Below, one piece after another: positions 1 to 6,964 of a stretch of DNA of 15,708 nucleotides. The translations under genes and the position numbers were made by a program. A model generated the notes under the pieces. That model saw only the letters and a list, made by a program, of their open reading frames with translations, was not told the DNA's origin and did no database searches. Each line of letters begins with the position of its first letter. Positions within the stretch are counted from its first letter, which is position 1. This DNA comes from JARLFX01 sp036404255 (GTDB lineage: Bacteria; Acidobacteriota; Terriglobia; Terriglobales; Acidobacteriaceae), in assembly GCA_036404255.1 (NCBI GenBank), contig DASWOP010000273.1, positions 1-15,708 of the forward strand, written 5' to 3'.

Positions 1-2
1 CC

Positions 3-545
3 GTCGTCCGCGAATACTGCCAACTCGGCGACCACGTCCGCCTGCAGAACGGAGCCATCATCGGAGCCGACGGCTTCGGCTTTGCCAAGCTCGCCGAACC
101 GACCGCCACCGGCCACTGGGAAAAGATCGTTCAATCCGGCACCACCGTGCTGGAGACCGGCGTCGAAGTCCAGGCCAACTCCACCGTAGACCGCGCCAGC
201 ATCGGCGAAACCCGTGTCAAGGTCGGGGCCAAGATCGACAATCTCGTCATGGTCGGCCACGGCAGTACCGTCGGCGAAGACACCCTGCTCTGCTCCCAGG
301 TCGGTCTCGCCGGTTCCACCACGGTCGGCAAAAATGTGATCCTCGCCGGCCAGGTCGGCGTCGCCGGGCACCTCACCATTGGCGACGGAGCCATCGCCAC
401 CGCGCAGACCGGCATCCCCAACGACGTTGCTCCCGGCAAGGTTGTCAGCGGCTATCCTGCCATAGATAATCGCCAATGGCTGCGGTCCGTGGCCATCTTC
501 CATCGCCTGCCGGAGCTGATCCGCGACCTGCGTAAGAAGAGCTAG
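3..545 (+). CDS. lpxD: UDP-3-O-acylglucosamine N-acyltransferase LpxD, C-terminal part (5' end outside window)
   Basis: LpxD adds the second 3-hydroxyacyl chain, from acyl-ACP, to UDP-3-O-acyl-glucosamine in lipid A synthesis in the cytoplasm. The frame is open from the window edge, so the N-terminal uridine-binding domain and the first helix coils are missing. The visible 180 residues are hexapeptide-repeat (left-handed beta helix) sequence. They include IGADGFGF, a KIVQSGTTVLE segment, TVDRASIGETRVKVG and KIDNLVMVGHGSTVG, whose His matches the catalytic His in the family motif. LCSQVGLAGSTTVG and GQVGVAGHLTIGDGAIATAQTG follow. A helical tail (IFHRLPELIRDLRKKS) is typical of the C-terminal ACP-contacting helices. 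LpxA has a similar fold, but the GADGFGF and KIDNLV motifs are those of LpxD. The stop is TAG at 543-545; the next gene starts 47 nt later on the same strand. Confidence 0.95.
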   Translation, partial: VVREYCQLGDHVRLQNGAIIGADGFGFAKLAEPTATGHWEKIVQSGTTVLETGVEVQANSTVDRASIGETRVKVGAKIDNLVMVGHGSTVGEDTLLCSQVGLAGSTTVGKNVILAGQVGVAGHLTIGDGAIATAQTGIPNDVAPGKVVSGYPAIDNRQWLRSVAIFHRLPELIRDLRKKS

Positions 546-592
546 CCCGCAACTAACTGCATCGCCCGCATCGGCATCTCACTTGGAGCGAC

Positions 593-1414
593 ATGAGCCA
601 GGACGAGACCCCAACACCCCACTTCAGCCCCGAGCCCATCCGCGCGGACGACTCGCCGCACATCCGCGTCCTTCTACTCGACGACGAGCCCGCCAACCTC
701 ATGTTGCGCACCGTCATCCTCCGCCAGCACGGATACGAGAGCCTTCCCGCCGCCACCATAGAAGAGGCCATGCAACTCATCGACAAGATTGACGTCGCCG
801 TGCTCGATTATCACCTCGGCTCTGGCAAATTCGGCACCGAAGTGGCCAATACCCTGCGCACCCGACGCCCCGAAGTCCCCATCATCATCCTCTCCGCCAC
901 GCTCGAACAGAAATTCGGCGGCACTGCAGACATGCATCTGCTCAAGGGCCATAGTTCGGTGGAAGATCTCGTCAATGCGCTCGGTTCCTTCCAGGCCAAA
1001 CGCCGAGGCTCGCCCGTGGTGGTCGATGCCCGTGACTTCTTCTACTCACGCATCAGCATGGCAATGGGGACGGATGTCATCCTGCAGATCTTCGATCGCG
1101 ACGGTACCTGGCTCTACGTGAACGAAGCCGCCGCCAGCTACCTCGACCATCCGCGCGACTGGTTTCCTGGCCGCAACATCTTCACCGAAATGTCCACCGA
1201 GGTCCGCGATCTGCGCGAAGTTCTCTACACCGTCGCCGAGACCAGCGAGACCTACATCGACCGTACCCGCCTCGGCCTGCTCAACCAACCTCGCCCCGGC
1301 GAACTGAACGCTACCTGGTCGCTCCTCGCCTTCCCCATCCGCCTGCACGACGACCGCTGCGGCGTCGTCCTCAGCGCCCGCATCCTCGAACGCCCGTCGC
1401 CCTTCGCCGCATGA
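593..1414 (+). CDS. response-regulator receiver domain protein with C-terminal PAS-like domain
   Basis: A 273-residue protein. Residues 24-135 form a CheY-like receiver: acidic pair D30-D31, probable phosphoacceptor D72 in AVLDYHLG, S101 in ILSAT and K118 in HLLKG. Residues about 155-265 read as a PAS-type sensor fold (VILQIFDRDGTWLYVNEAAASYL, then FPGRNIFTEM). The order receiver then PAS, with no DNA-binding, GGDEF or kinase domain after it, suggests it works through a protein partner; no partner kinase is in the window. The ATG at 593 has GGAG at 585-588. An overlapping frame from 583 is a shadow. Co-transcription with lpxD is possible because the gap is short and on the same strand. The domain call is firm; the biological role is unknown. 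Confidence 0.85.
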   Translation: MSQDETPTPHFSPEPIRADDSPHIRVLLLDDEPANLMLRTVILRQHGYESLPAATIEEAMQLIDKIDVAVLDYHLGSGKFGTEVANTLRTRRPEVPIIILSATLEQKFGGTADMHLLKGHSSVEDLVNALGSFQAKRRGSPVVVDARDFFYSRISMAMGTDVILQIFDRDGTWLYVNEAAASYLDHPRDWFPGRNIFTEMSTEVRDLREVLYTVAETSETYIDRTRLGLLNQPRPGELNATWSLLAFPIRLHDDRCGVVLSARILERPSPFAA

Positions 1415-1467
1415 GGAGTGAAAATTGGGATGCGCTTTTCTAACCCCTAGTTCCTGTTCCTTGCATT

Positions 1468-1476
1468 TGATACTCT
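1468..1476 (+). promoter_or_regulatory. extended -10-like element for a probable leaderless lipoprotein mRNA
   Basis: TGA-TACTCT resembles an extended -10 (TGn plus TANNNT) and ends 8 nt before the ATG at 1485. Transcription would begin at or almost at the start codon, and no Shine-Dalgarno sequence lies in the gap (TGACCACT). No convincing -35 is seen. The same arrangement occurs before purQ and the PHP phosphatase gene. Confidence 0.4.
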
Positions 1477-1484
1477 TGACCACT

Positions 1485-1832
1485 ATGCGAATCTTTCTCG
1501 CCACCGTCGCTCTTCTCCTGCTCTCAGGCTGCACTTCGCCCTACGTGCAAACCACGGTGGCTAACCGCACCGGCGGCGACATCACCGCGCTCCAGATCGA
1601 CTATCCCAGCGCCAGCTTCGGCACAGACAAGCTCGCCAACGACGCCGACTTCCACTATCGCTTCAAGTTGCAGGGCTCCGGCCCCATCAAGCTCAGCTAC
1701 ACCGACTCGGCGCATCATGACCACGCCATCACCGGCCCCACGCTCTACGAAGGCCAGCGCGGCATCATGCGCATCGCCATCGACCTGCCGGACAACGCCA
1801 CCTTCGCCCCGCAGCTCACACCCACGCACTAG
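1485..1832 (+). CDS. small secreted lipoprotein of unknown function
   Basis: A 115-residue product. The N-terminus MRIFLATVALLLLSGC is a type II signal peptide with lipobox LSGC, so the mature protein begins at C16 and is lipid-anchored, probably periplasmic or in the outer membrane. The mature part (about 100 residues) starts CTSPYVQTTVANRTGGDI and looks rich in beta strands, with a DSAHHDHAITG stretch. I do not recognise the family. An upstream in-frame start at 1425 would put 20 polar residues before the signal peptide and is unlikely. The ATG at 1485 lacks an SD and has a -10-like hexamer just upstream. The last base of the TAG stop is shared with the CTAG that also gives the stop of the opposing regulator gene. 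Confidence 0.75.
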   Translation: MRIFLATVALLLLSGCTSPYVQTTVANRTGGDITALQIDYPSASFGTDKLANDADFHYRFKLQGSGPIKLSYTDSAHHDHAITGPTLYEGQRGIMRIAIDLPDNATFAPQLTPTH

Positions 1833-2533
1833 TCCTGTTCGACCTCAATGTAGTTGTCGAGGTGTTGCTTCACCACCTCGTAACACTCGCAGGCCTGCGC
1901 CTCCAGCGCCGCACGATCCAGAATCACGATCTTCCCACGGTTGTATTCAATCAAACTCCGGTCCTGCAGGATGCCCGCCGCCGTGGTCACCGTTGGCCGG
2001 TTAGTGCCCAGCATGTCGGCAAGAAACTCCTGCGTCAGATTCATTGGAGACACTCTCGACCGGTCGTCGCAAAGGCAAAGCCAGCGAGACAGCCGCTGCA
2101 CGATATCGTGGTGCGCGTTGCACCCGGCAGACTGTGCTGTCTGCACCAGTTGCGCCTGCACATAGCGCAGGACCAGATCATGAAAATGTTCGCCGCGGTG
2201 GAACTCCGCAATGCCCGCCCCCATGGGGCAGGCAAACCCCACGCCAGCCATCTGCATGTACACCTTGTTCAGGCTGCGTTTGGTTCCAATCAGTGCGGAT
2301 GCGCCCATCACAGACTCATAACCGAACATGCCGACCTCAACCTGAAAACCATCGGCAAACGTATTGGTCATCGAGCCGATACCATCCTCAATGAAGATGA
2401 GCTCCCGGATAGGCTCGCCAGGCGTTTCAATCACACGTCTGGCCGGCAACTCAACAGGCTTGAGCTGCAGGCGATCTATGACTTCGCTATCAAGATGGTT
2501 GAGGATTTTATTGCGAAACGGGTATGCCTGCAT
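1829..2533 (-). CDS. Crp/Fnr-family transcriptional regulator
   Basis: A 234-residue DNA-binding protein. Residues about 10-130 form the cyclic-nucleotide-binding-like beta roll (PGEPIRELIFIEDGIGSM, then VEVGMFGYESVMGASAL). The phosphate-binding cassette residues of true cAMP binders are not evident, so the ligand is unknown. Cysteines (C102, C138, C153, C155) are scattered and do not form the Fnr Fe-S pattern. Residues 160-210 form the winged helix (LTQEFLADMLGTNRPTVTTA, then LIEYNRGKIVILD); the recognition helix is around 178-190. The ATG at 2533 is preceded by GAGG in GTTGAGGACGCC. It is divergent from the fatty acid desaturase across 189 nt that contain an imperfect palindrome, so control of itself or the desaturase is a reasonable inference. 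It converges on the lipoprotein gene with a 4-nt overlap. Confidence 0.9.
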   Translation of the reverse strand: MQAYPFRNKILNHLDSEVIDRLQLKPVELPARRVIETPGEPIRELIFIEDGIGSMTNTFADGFQVEVGMFGYESVMGASALIGTKRSLNKVYMQMAGVGFACPMGAGIAEFHRGEHFHDLVLRYVQAQLVQTAQSAGCNAHHDIVQRLSRWLCLCDDRSRVSPMNLTQEFLADMLGTNRPTVTTAAGILQDRSLIEYNRGKIVILDRAALEAQACECYEVVKQHLDNYIEVEQD

Positions 2534-2576
2534 GGCGTCCTCAACTAGTTATGATGCCGTCGGCAGGCCTCGCTCG

Positions 2577-2597
2577 TGAAATTACAAAAGTATTTCA
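2577..2597. promoter_or_regulatory. imperfect palindrome between the Crp/Fnr gene and the desaturase (operator candidate)
   Basis: TGAAATTAC, AAAA, then GTATTTCA: the arms pair apart from one extra T in the left arm. The 21-bp AT-rich site stands out in a GC-rich sequence and lies between two divergent genes, one encoding a Crp/Fnr-type regulator. It is not a consensus Crp (TGTGA-N6-TCACA) or Fnr (TTGAT-N4-ATCAA) box. A wider pair GTGAA/TTCAC (2576-2604) flanks it. Confidence 0.35.
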
Positions 2598-2722
2598 AGA
2601 TTCACCTCACTCTTTTCATCGCTCCGAATCAAACTCAGCAGACGTACTCAGCCAGTTCTTCAGGCTAAACCGTCAGGCATCGGATCGGAATAGACCATAT
2701 TTCGCGATGTCAGAAGGAACTT

Positions 2723-3724
2723 ATGATGACTGTCCAGACTCTTCCTCCCCATCAAGTCGTCAAGGATCAAGCACTCGCCGCCGCCTTCCCCACCACACCC
2801 ATCCCGGCGTCCGCCCCCCAACCCGTGGACGTCCGCATGGGCCGCGCGCAGAATGAGTCCGGAATCATCTGGATCACCGCGATCTTCATGGCGATCTTCC
2901 ACCTCGGCGCCATTGCCGCGCTCTTCTTCTTCAGTTGGACCAACCTGATCGTCGCCGCCATCCTCTACGTCTTTGCCATCAACTTCGGCATTGGCATGGG
3001 CTACCATCGGCTGCTTGTGCACCGAGGCTACCGCGTACCCAAGCCAGTCGAATACTTCCTCGCCGTCTGCGGCACGCTCGCTCTGGAAGGTGGCCCCATC
3101 TCCTGGGTAGCCACCCACCGCGTTCATCACCAGCACAGCGATCTTGAGGGCGACCCGCACACTCCGCAGGAAGGCACCTGGTGGTCGCACATGGGCTGGA
3201 TCATCTCCGGCCGCGCGCTCAACACCGAAACCGCCCGCCTCGCCCACTACGCACCCGACCTAGCCAAAGATCGCTTCCATCTCTGGCTCAGCAAATACCA
3301 CTGGGTTCCTCTGACCATCCTCGGCGCACTCCTTCTTCTGGTCGGCACCCTCGTCGGAGGCATCCACGCGGGCATCGGCCTCTTCCTCTGGGGAATCTTC
3401 CTGCGCGTCACCATAGGCCTGCACGCCACCTGGCTGGTCAACTCAGCCACCCACATGCACGGCAGCCGCCGTTTTGAGACGAAAGACGAGTCCCGCAACA
3501 GTTGGTGGGTCGCCCTGCTCACCGGCGGCGAAGGCTGGCACAACAACCACCACGCCAACCCCGTCTCCGCCCGCCACGGCCTGGCCTGGTACGAGTTTGA
3601 CCCCAACTACTACGGCATCTGGCTAATGGAAAAGCTAGGCATCGCAAAGAAGGTGCAAACCGCAAAGTTCGTGAAGACCACCTCCGGTAAGACCACCTCC
3701 ACCACCCACATGACCTCGTCCTAA
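2723..3724 (+). CDS. membrane delta-9-type fatty acid (acyl-CoA) desaturase
   Basis: This inner-membrane di-iron enzyme inserts a double bond into saturated acyl chains using O2 and an electron donor. The 333-residue protein shows the three histidine boxes: HRLLVH (95-100), HRVHH (132-136) and HNNHH (273-277), plus NSATHMHG (240-247). Hydrophobic segments lie at about 48-70, 74-92, 113-128 and two around 195-232. Residues 1-40 are an unconserved polar, proline-rich leader and 311-333 a Thr/Lys-rich tail. The SD AGAAGGA (2712-2718) precedes ATG 2723 by 4 nt and ATG 2726 by 7 nt; the second may be the true start. No ferredoxin or reductase gene is adjacent. It is divergent from a Crp/Fnr-type regulator. 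Desaturases of this family can use acyl-CoA or acyl-lipid substrates, and sequence alone does not decide which. Confidence 0.93.
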   Translation: MMTVQTLPPHQVVKDQALAAAFPTTPIPASAPQPVDVRMGRAQNESGIIWITAIFMAIFHLGAIAALFFFSWTNLIVAAILYVFAINFGIGMGYHRLLVHRGYRVPKPVEYFLAVCGTLALEGGPISWVATHRVHHQHSDLEGDPHTPQEGTWWSHMGWIISGRALNTETARLAHYAPDLAKDRFHLWLSKYHWVPLTILGALLLLVGTLVGGIHAGIGLFLWGIFLRVTIGLHATWLVNSATHMHGSRRFETKDESRNSWWVALLTGGEGWHNNHHANPVSARHGLAWYEFDPNYYGIWLMEKLGIAKKVQTAKFVKTTSGKTTSTTHMTSS

Positions 3725-3728
3725 AGCA

Positions 3729-3768
3729 CACAAGACAGAGGCAGCCCGAAGGCTGCCTCTGTCTTGTG
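3729..3768. terminator. 18-bp hairpin between convergent genes (probable bidirectional terminator)
   Basis: A perfect 18-bp stem (3729-3746 with 3751-3768) closes a CGAA loop, 5 nt after the desaturase stop and 33 nt past the stop of the opposing gene. There is no T-run on the plus side; on the minus side only a short TTT follows. Position and strength suggest a shared terminator or RNA 3'-end barrier. Confidence 0.75.
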
Positions 3769-3776
3769 CGCGTACC

Positions 3777-3799
3777 GCGATTCGCCGTCCGCGCAGGAC
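3777..3799 (-). repeat. post-stop motif, copy 1
   Basis: A 23-nt motif with core CGCCGTCCGCGCAGGAC (plus strand) directly after the stop codon (3801-3803) of the minus-strand secreted protein gene, separated by one base. It matches copy 2 (6942-6964) at 22 of 23 positions. Confidence 0.7.
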
Positions 3800-3800
3800 C

Positions 3801-4757
3801 CTACTTCACGACCGACTGGAACAGCGGGCTCGAAAGCAACTGCGAAAACTCGCTATCCGAAGCCGCAAACGACACGATCAGCGTCCCCGCATTCGAATCC
3901 ACGCTCGTGCTCTCCAGCGCGGCCTTCTCCGTCGTGGTGCCTGTGGTCTTCTTCAGCAGCACGGCAGCCTTCATCACCGTTGCAGCCGTCGCGGCAGTAA
4001 CCGAATCCGACGTCACCACGTTCATGTCGAACTTCACACCATTCTGGAAATCCAGTGTGTAGCGCGAGCTCTTCAGGCGATTGCGCACCGTGTCATAGTC
4101 CGCCACCTGCGCCGCTTCGCCCAGCACCGACTTCATCATCGTCTGAGTGCCGCCCTGGTCCAGCACGCTCCAGATAGGCCGCGTCTGCACCAGGTTCATG
4201 TCGTTCATCATGTCGCTATTGCTCAGAAAGCTCGGCGTCAGGCCATCGCGTGTATCCAGCGTGGCTTTGATCGCGTCCTTGTCGCCGAAGATCATCGTGG
4301 TCTGGTTCAGGAACACAACGCTCAGCCCAGTCGAACCCATCGGGTAGACGTTATTGTTGCGCAGCACCGTCGGCTTGGTCTTGTTCTTGGCGAAGTTCGC
4401 CATGATCTTGGCGGTCTGGAACTGGCCCTGGGCTATACCCACAATGCGCGTTCCCGTGCCACCCTGCGCGCGAAAGGCCGCAAAGGCCAGAATGTCCGCA
4501 TCCTCGCCCACGTTCAGGCCAGACTGCTTCAGCGAGGTCTCCAGCCGCTTCAGCTCCGGCGGCAGCACGCGTTCCTTCAGCGCCATCGCCGTCGGCGAAT
4601 TCTGCATCGCGCGGTAATCCACCACGATCAACTGTTGAACGTCCTTGGGCACTGCGGACTTTGCGTCGCTGCTCAGCTCCGCCGCCCGTGCCGTACCGCA
4701 AACCATCGCAGCGGCTACCATCACCGCGCTGCCAACCTTCATCCAATTCCGATTCAT
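3801..4757 (-). CDS. secreted protein of unknown function
   Basis: A 318-residue product with a signal peptide: MNRNWMKVGSAVMVAAAMV, then an Ala-rich cut site near ARA-AE (residues 25-27). The mature part begins with SSDAKSAVPKDVQQLIVVDY and contains LSVVFLNQTTMIFGDKDAIK and TLDTRDG. This pattern, a predicted value compared across beta strands, recalls envelope proteins that are mostly uncharacterised, but I do not recognise the family. There are no membrane spans after the signal and few cysteines. The start at 4757 was chosen over an in-frame start at 4826 because it places the signal peptide at the N-terminus; a GGAG lies 11 nt upstream, which is rather far. The gene ends with the post-stop motif and the strong hairpin at 3729-3768. 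Confidence 0.75.
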   Translation of the reverse strand: MNRNWMKVGSAVMVAAAMVCGTARAAELSSDAKSAVPKDVQQLIVVDYRAMQNSPTAMALKERVLPPELKRLETSLKQSGLNVGEDADILAFAAFRAQGGTGTRIVGIAQGQFQTAKIMANFAKNKTKPTVLRNNNVYPMGSTGLSVVFLNQTTMIFGDKDAIKATLDTRDGLTPSFLSNSDMMNDMNLVQTRPIWSVLDQGGTQTMMKSVLGEAAQVADYDTVRNRLKSSRYTLDFQNGVKFDMNVVTSDSVTAATAATVMKAAVLLKKTTGTTTEKAALESTSVDSNAGTLIVSFAASDSEFSQLLSSPLFQSVVK

Positions 4758-4874
4758 CGTCAAGTCCACTCCCGGCCCACTCTGGGGCAACTTCTTTATT
4801 CTTTCCCGACTCTGGGCGTATGGCAAGGATTTTACCTTTCACCCACCGCGATCGGGCTGATTCAGCTCGTTTTG

Positions 4875-5798
4875 CTACACCGGCCACGCCAGCGGATTCT
4901 CCAGCCGCCGCTCCAATATCTTGTCCGCGGCGTCGAACCCTCTTATTTGACGTGCCCATTCCGAATCCGGCTCATAGGCATCTGCAGGAATTAATCCAAT
5001 TAATTCTCCGCTCAGGGGTTCAGCCCCATGTTTAGCCCCCAGTTTCTTCACCATTTCGAAGACCGTCCGCAGCGGCGTAGCCCGAAAATCCGTAATATTC
5101 ATGCTCACCTGGGCCCGCCCATGGGCCAACACGCCCATTGCTTTCACCCCCTGCATGCCCCCGCCGCTGGCGCGAATCTCCCGCGCCACCGCCCGCGCCG
5201 CCGCCACATCCGGCTTGTCCAGGTAGATGTTGTAAGCCACCAGGAACCGTCGCGCGCCCACTGCGCTTGCTCCCGCCGTAGGATGCAGCTCCGGCCCGCC
5301 CACATCCGGCCTCCGCGTCGCATCCTTCACCGCCGCCGTCCGCAGGCCCTCAAACTGGCCGCGCCGCACGTCCTCCAGCAGCGCCCGGTCCGGCCGCGCC
5401 GCCGCCGCCTCGTAGAAGTACACAGGCACGCCATAGCGCTTCCATATCTGCGTCCCCGCCTGCCGCGCCAGCAGCGCGCACTGTTCCAGCTTGATGCCCT
5501 TCACCGGCACAAACGGCACTACGTCCGCCGCCCCAATCCGCGGATGCACCCCGGTCTGCCGCGTCAGGTCGATCAGCTCCGCCGCCTTGCCCACGCCCCG
5601 CACCGCCGACTCCAGAATCGCCTCCGGCGGCCCCGCTACCGTCACAACAGACCGGTTATGGTCCGGGTCAAGCGAGAAATCCAGCAGACGCACCCCAGGC
5701 ACATTCATCGCCTGAATAATCTGGCGGATCTTGCCCTCGTCCAGCCCCTCAGAAAAATTCGGGACGCACTCCACGATCTGTTCTTCACTGCTCATCAT
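4875..5798 (-). CDS. ftcD: glutamate formiminotransferase
   Basis: This enzyme transfers the formimino group of N-formimino-L-glutamate to tetrahydrofolate in histidine breakdown (cytoplasm). The 307-residue protein has the typical N-terminus QIVECVPNFSEG, DPDHNRSVVTV (44-54) and TGVHPRIGAADVVPF (82-96), where H85 matches the catalytic His of the family. GVLAHGRAQVSMNITDF and PLSGELIGLIP follow. The length corresponds to the formiminotransferase N- plus C-subdomains only; the cyclodeaminase domain of animal FTCD is absent, as in many bacteria. No other histidine-degradation (hut) gene is in the window. The frame could start at a TTG (5825), but family N-termini begin near the ATG pair at 5798/5795. 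AGGA lies right before 5798, which favours 5795 as the functional start. Confidence 0.92.
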   Translation of the reverse strand: MMSSEEQIVECVPNFSEGLDEGKIRQIIQAMNVPGVRLLDFSLDPDHNRSVVTVAGPPEAILESAVRGVGKAAELIDLTRQTGVHPRIGAADVVPFVPVKGIKLEQCALLARQAGTQIWKRYGVPVYFYEAAAARPDRALLEDVRRGQFEGLRTAAVKDATRRPDVGGPELHPTAGASAVGARRFLVAYNIYLDKPDVAAARAVAREIRASGGGMQGVKAMGVLAHGRAQVSMNITDFRATPLRTVFEMVKKLGAKHGAEPLSGELIGLIPADAYEPDSEWARQIRGFDAADKILERRLENPLAWPV

Positions 5799-5864
5799 TC
5801 CTGTTACCAACTTCTTCTTTTCCAACTACTCAATCAAAACTTGTCATCCATACAACCAAACATT

Positions 5865-5902
5865 GTCATTCTGACCCTCGAGCAAAGCGAAGGGGAAGAA
5901 TC
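5865..5902 (+). repeat. GTCATTC-type dispersed element, copy 1
   Basis: It begins GTCATTCTGA and ends GAAGAATC, with ATTCT and AGAAT as inverted ends. The interior (CCCTCGAGCAAAGCGAAGGGG zone) is longer than in the other copies and adds a second weak inverted pair. It lies between the formiminotransferase gene start and the PagL-like gene stop. Confidence 0.7.
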
Positions 5903-5950
5903 TGCTTCTGTCTCTGCAACCAACGGGAGCCGCTTCTGCGCGCAAAGCGC

Positions 5951-5973
5951 GCTCTTCGCCGTGCGCGCAGCAC
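5951..5973 (-). repeat. post-stop motif, copy 3 (divergent)
   Basis: Its 23 nt match copy 1 at 19 positions (TTCGCCGTGCGCGCAGCAC at the right). The last base is the first plus-strand base of the stop triplet (5973-5975) of the PagL-like gene, exactly as in copy 2. Confidence 0.5.
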
Positions 5974-6815
5974 TACTTCCACCACGTATACCCCAGCGAG
6001 AACTGCACGCTGGCATTCACGCCCGGATTCTTGTCCCCTAAGCTTGCGCTTGAAATGTGAATACCGTTCGCGCTGAAGTCGATCGACCGCTTCGGTCGCA
6101 GAAAATAATGGAATCCGATCCCGCCCTGCGGCGTGAAATTGAACACGCTGGCATCCGTCGCCGGCCCATCCTGCGAGAGTCCCGGCGTCGGCGAGCCGAA
6201 TGCAGGATACTTGTGGTTCGTCCATAGCAACCCGCCCGCACCCTGCGCCCACGGCATAAACCGCTTCCCCCGCGTGTAGTTCCACCGCAGGATGATCGGC
6301 GTGATCGACGTGCCCGTGTACGTTCCGCCTGTGGTGAAACTGGGCGAGCAGTAGAGTCCTAGTGCTATGGAGTTGTAACCCGGCTGCTGCGAAGCCGAGC
6401 AGTTCCTCCGCTGAAACTTCGGCGTATACGACTGCCAGAACGGAAAGAACTCGCCTGCATACTCAAACTGCCCGCGGAAGAATCCATGCCCGATCACCGG
6501 CGTCATCACCTTGCCCAGGTGAACGCCCGCCATCATGAACCGGAAGTTGTCCCGCCCCTGTGTCAGCCCAACCCCGCCCTGCGCCAGCACGCCCACTTCC
6601 CAAGGCTGCCGCGCTGCAATCTCTGCAACAGGGCTGGTGGGCACGATCAAGTTTGTGTTCAGTTTGGCCAGATTCTCAACCTTCGTGCCTGGAGGCAGCG
6701 GACTATCCTGCACATTCGACGTATCAGCCGAGCTCGAAGTCCCACTCTGCCCCATCACCGGCGCAACTCCCACCAGCAAACCCACACTCAAGAATCCCGC
6801 AATCAATCTCTTCAT
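5973..6815 (-). CDS. outer-membrane beta-barrel protein, PagL-like (lipid A 3-O-deacylase / acyloxyacyl hydrolase family)
   Basis: A 280-residue exported protein. The signal peptide MKRLIAGFLSVGLLVGVAPV ends near VMG-Q (residue 23); a Ser/Pro-rich linker (24-60) is followed by alternating beta-strand sequence and a terminal YTWWK, typical of outer-membrane barrels. Near the C-terminus, GIHISSASLGDKNPG (251-265) resembles the PagL active-site region, with H253 and S255 as the His-x-Ser pair and the NPG motif after it. PagL enzymes remove the 3-O acyl chain of lipid A and use a His-Ser-Glu triad; 12 residues after the Ser, simple counting gives N267 rather than Glu, so activity is uncertain. 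Cysteines C139 and C156 may pair. The ATG at 6815 lacks a clear SD. It shares a pathway theme with lpxD in the window but is not in its operon. Confidence 0.7.
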   Translation of the reverse strand: MKRLIAGFLSVGLLVGVAPVMGQSGTSSSADTSNVQDSPLPPGTKVENLAKLNTNLIVPTSPVAEIAARQPWEVGVLAQGGVGLTQGRDNFRFMMAGVHLGKVMTPVIGHGFFRGQFEYAGEFFPFWQSYTPKFQRRNCSASQQPGYNSIALGLYCSPSFTTGGTYTGTSITPIILRWNYTRGKRFMPWAQGAGGLLWTNHKYPAFGSPTPGLSQDGPATDASVFNFTPQGGIGFHYFLRPKRSIDFSANGIHISSASLGDKNPGVNASVQFSLGYTWWK

Positions 6816-6819
6816 TCGC

Positions 6820-6855
6820 TTTTATCCGTGCCCATCCGTGAAATCCGTGGTTCGC
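6820..6855. repeat. ATCCGTG-type short repeat upstream of the PagL-like gene
   Basis: The string ATCCGTGCCCATCCGTG continues with AAATCCGTGGTTCG: three close copies of ATCCGTG. I recall similar text dispersed in acidobacterial and planctomycete genomes, but that is memory, not a search. It sits where the promoter of the minus-strand PagL-like gene should be. Confidence 0.45.
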
Positions 6856-6941
6856 TCTTGTCTTCGTTCCTACGTTCGAAAGCCGCCAGCGAGTGGCGGC
6901 CCTCGTGAATCAATCAACTATCTACTCGGAGACCACGCGAA

Positions 6942-6964
6942 GCGATCCGCCGTCCGCGCAGGAC
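6942..6964 (-). repeat. post-stop motif, copy 2
   Basis: A 23-nt motif with core CGCCGTCCGCGCAGGAC overlapping by one base the stop triplet (6964-6966) of yebC. It has a single T/C difference from copy 1, 3.1 kb away. Confidence 0.7.

Noticed and set aside
2534..2856. Plus-strand frame before the desaturase
   Set aside because: Runs out of frame into the desaturase and has no recognisable features.
5028..6041. Long plus-strand frame opposite the formiminotransferase
   Set aside because: Arg/His/Pro-rich antisense shadow without family resemblance.
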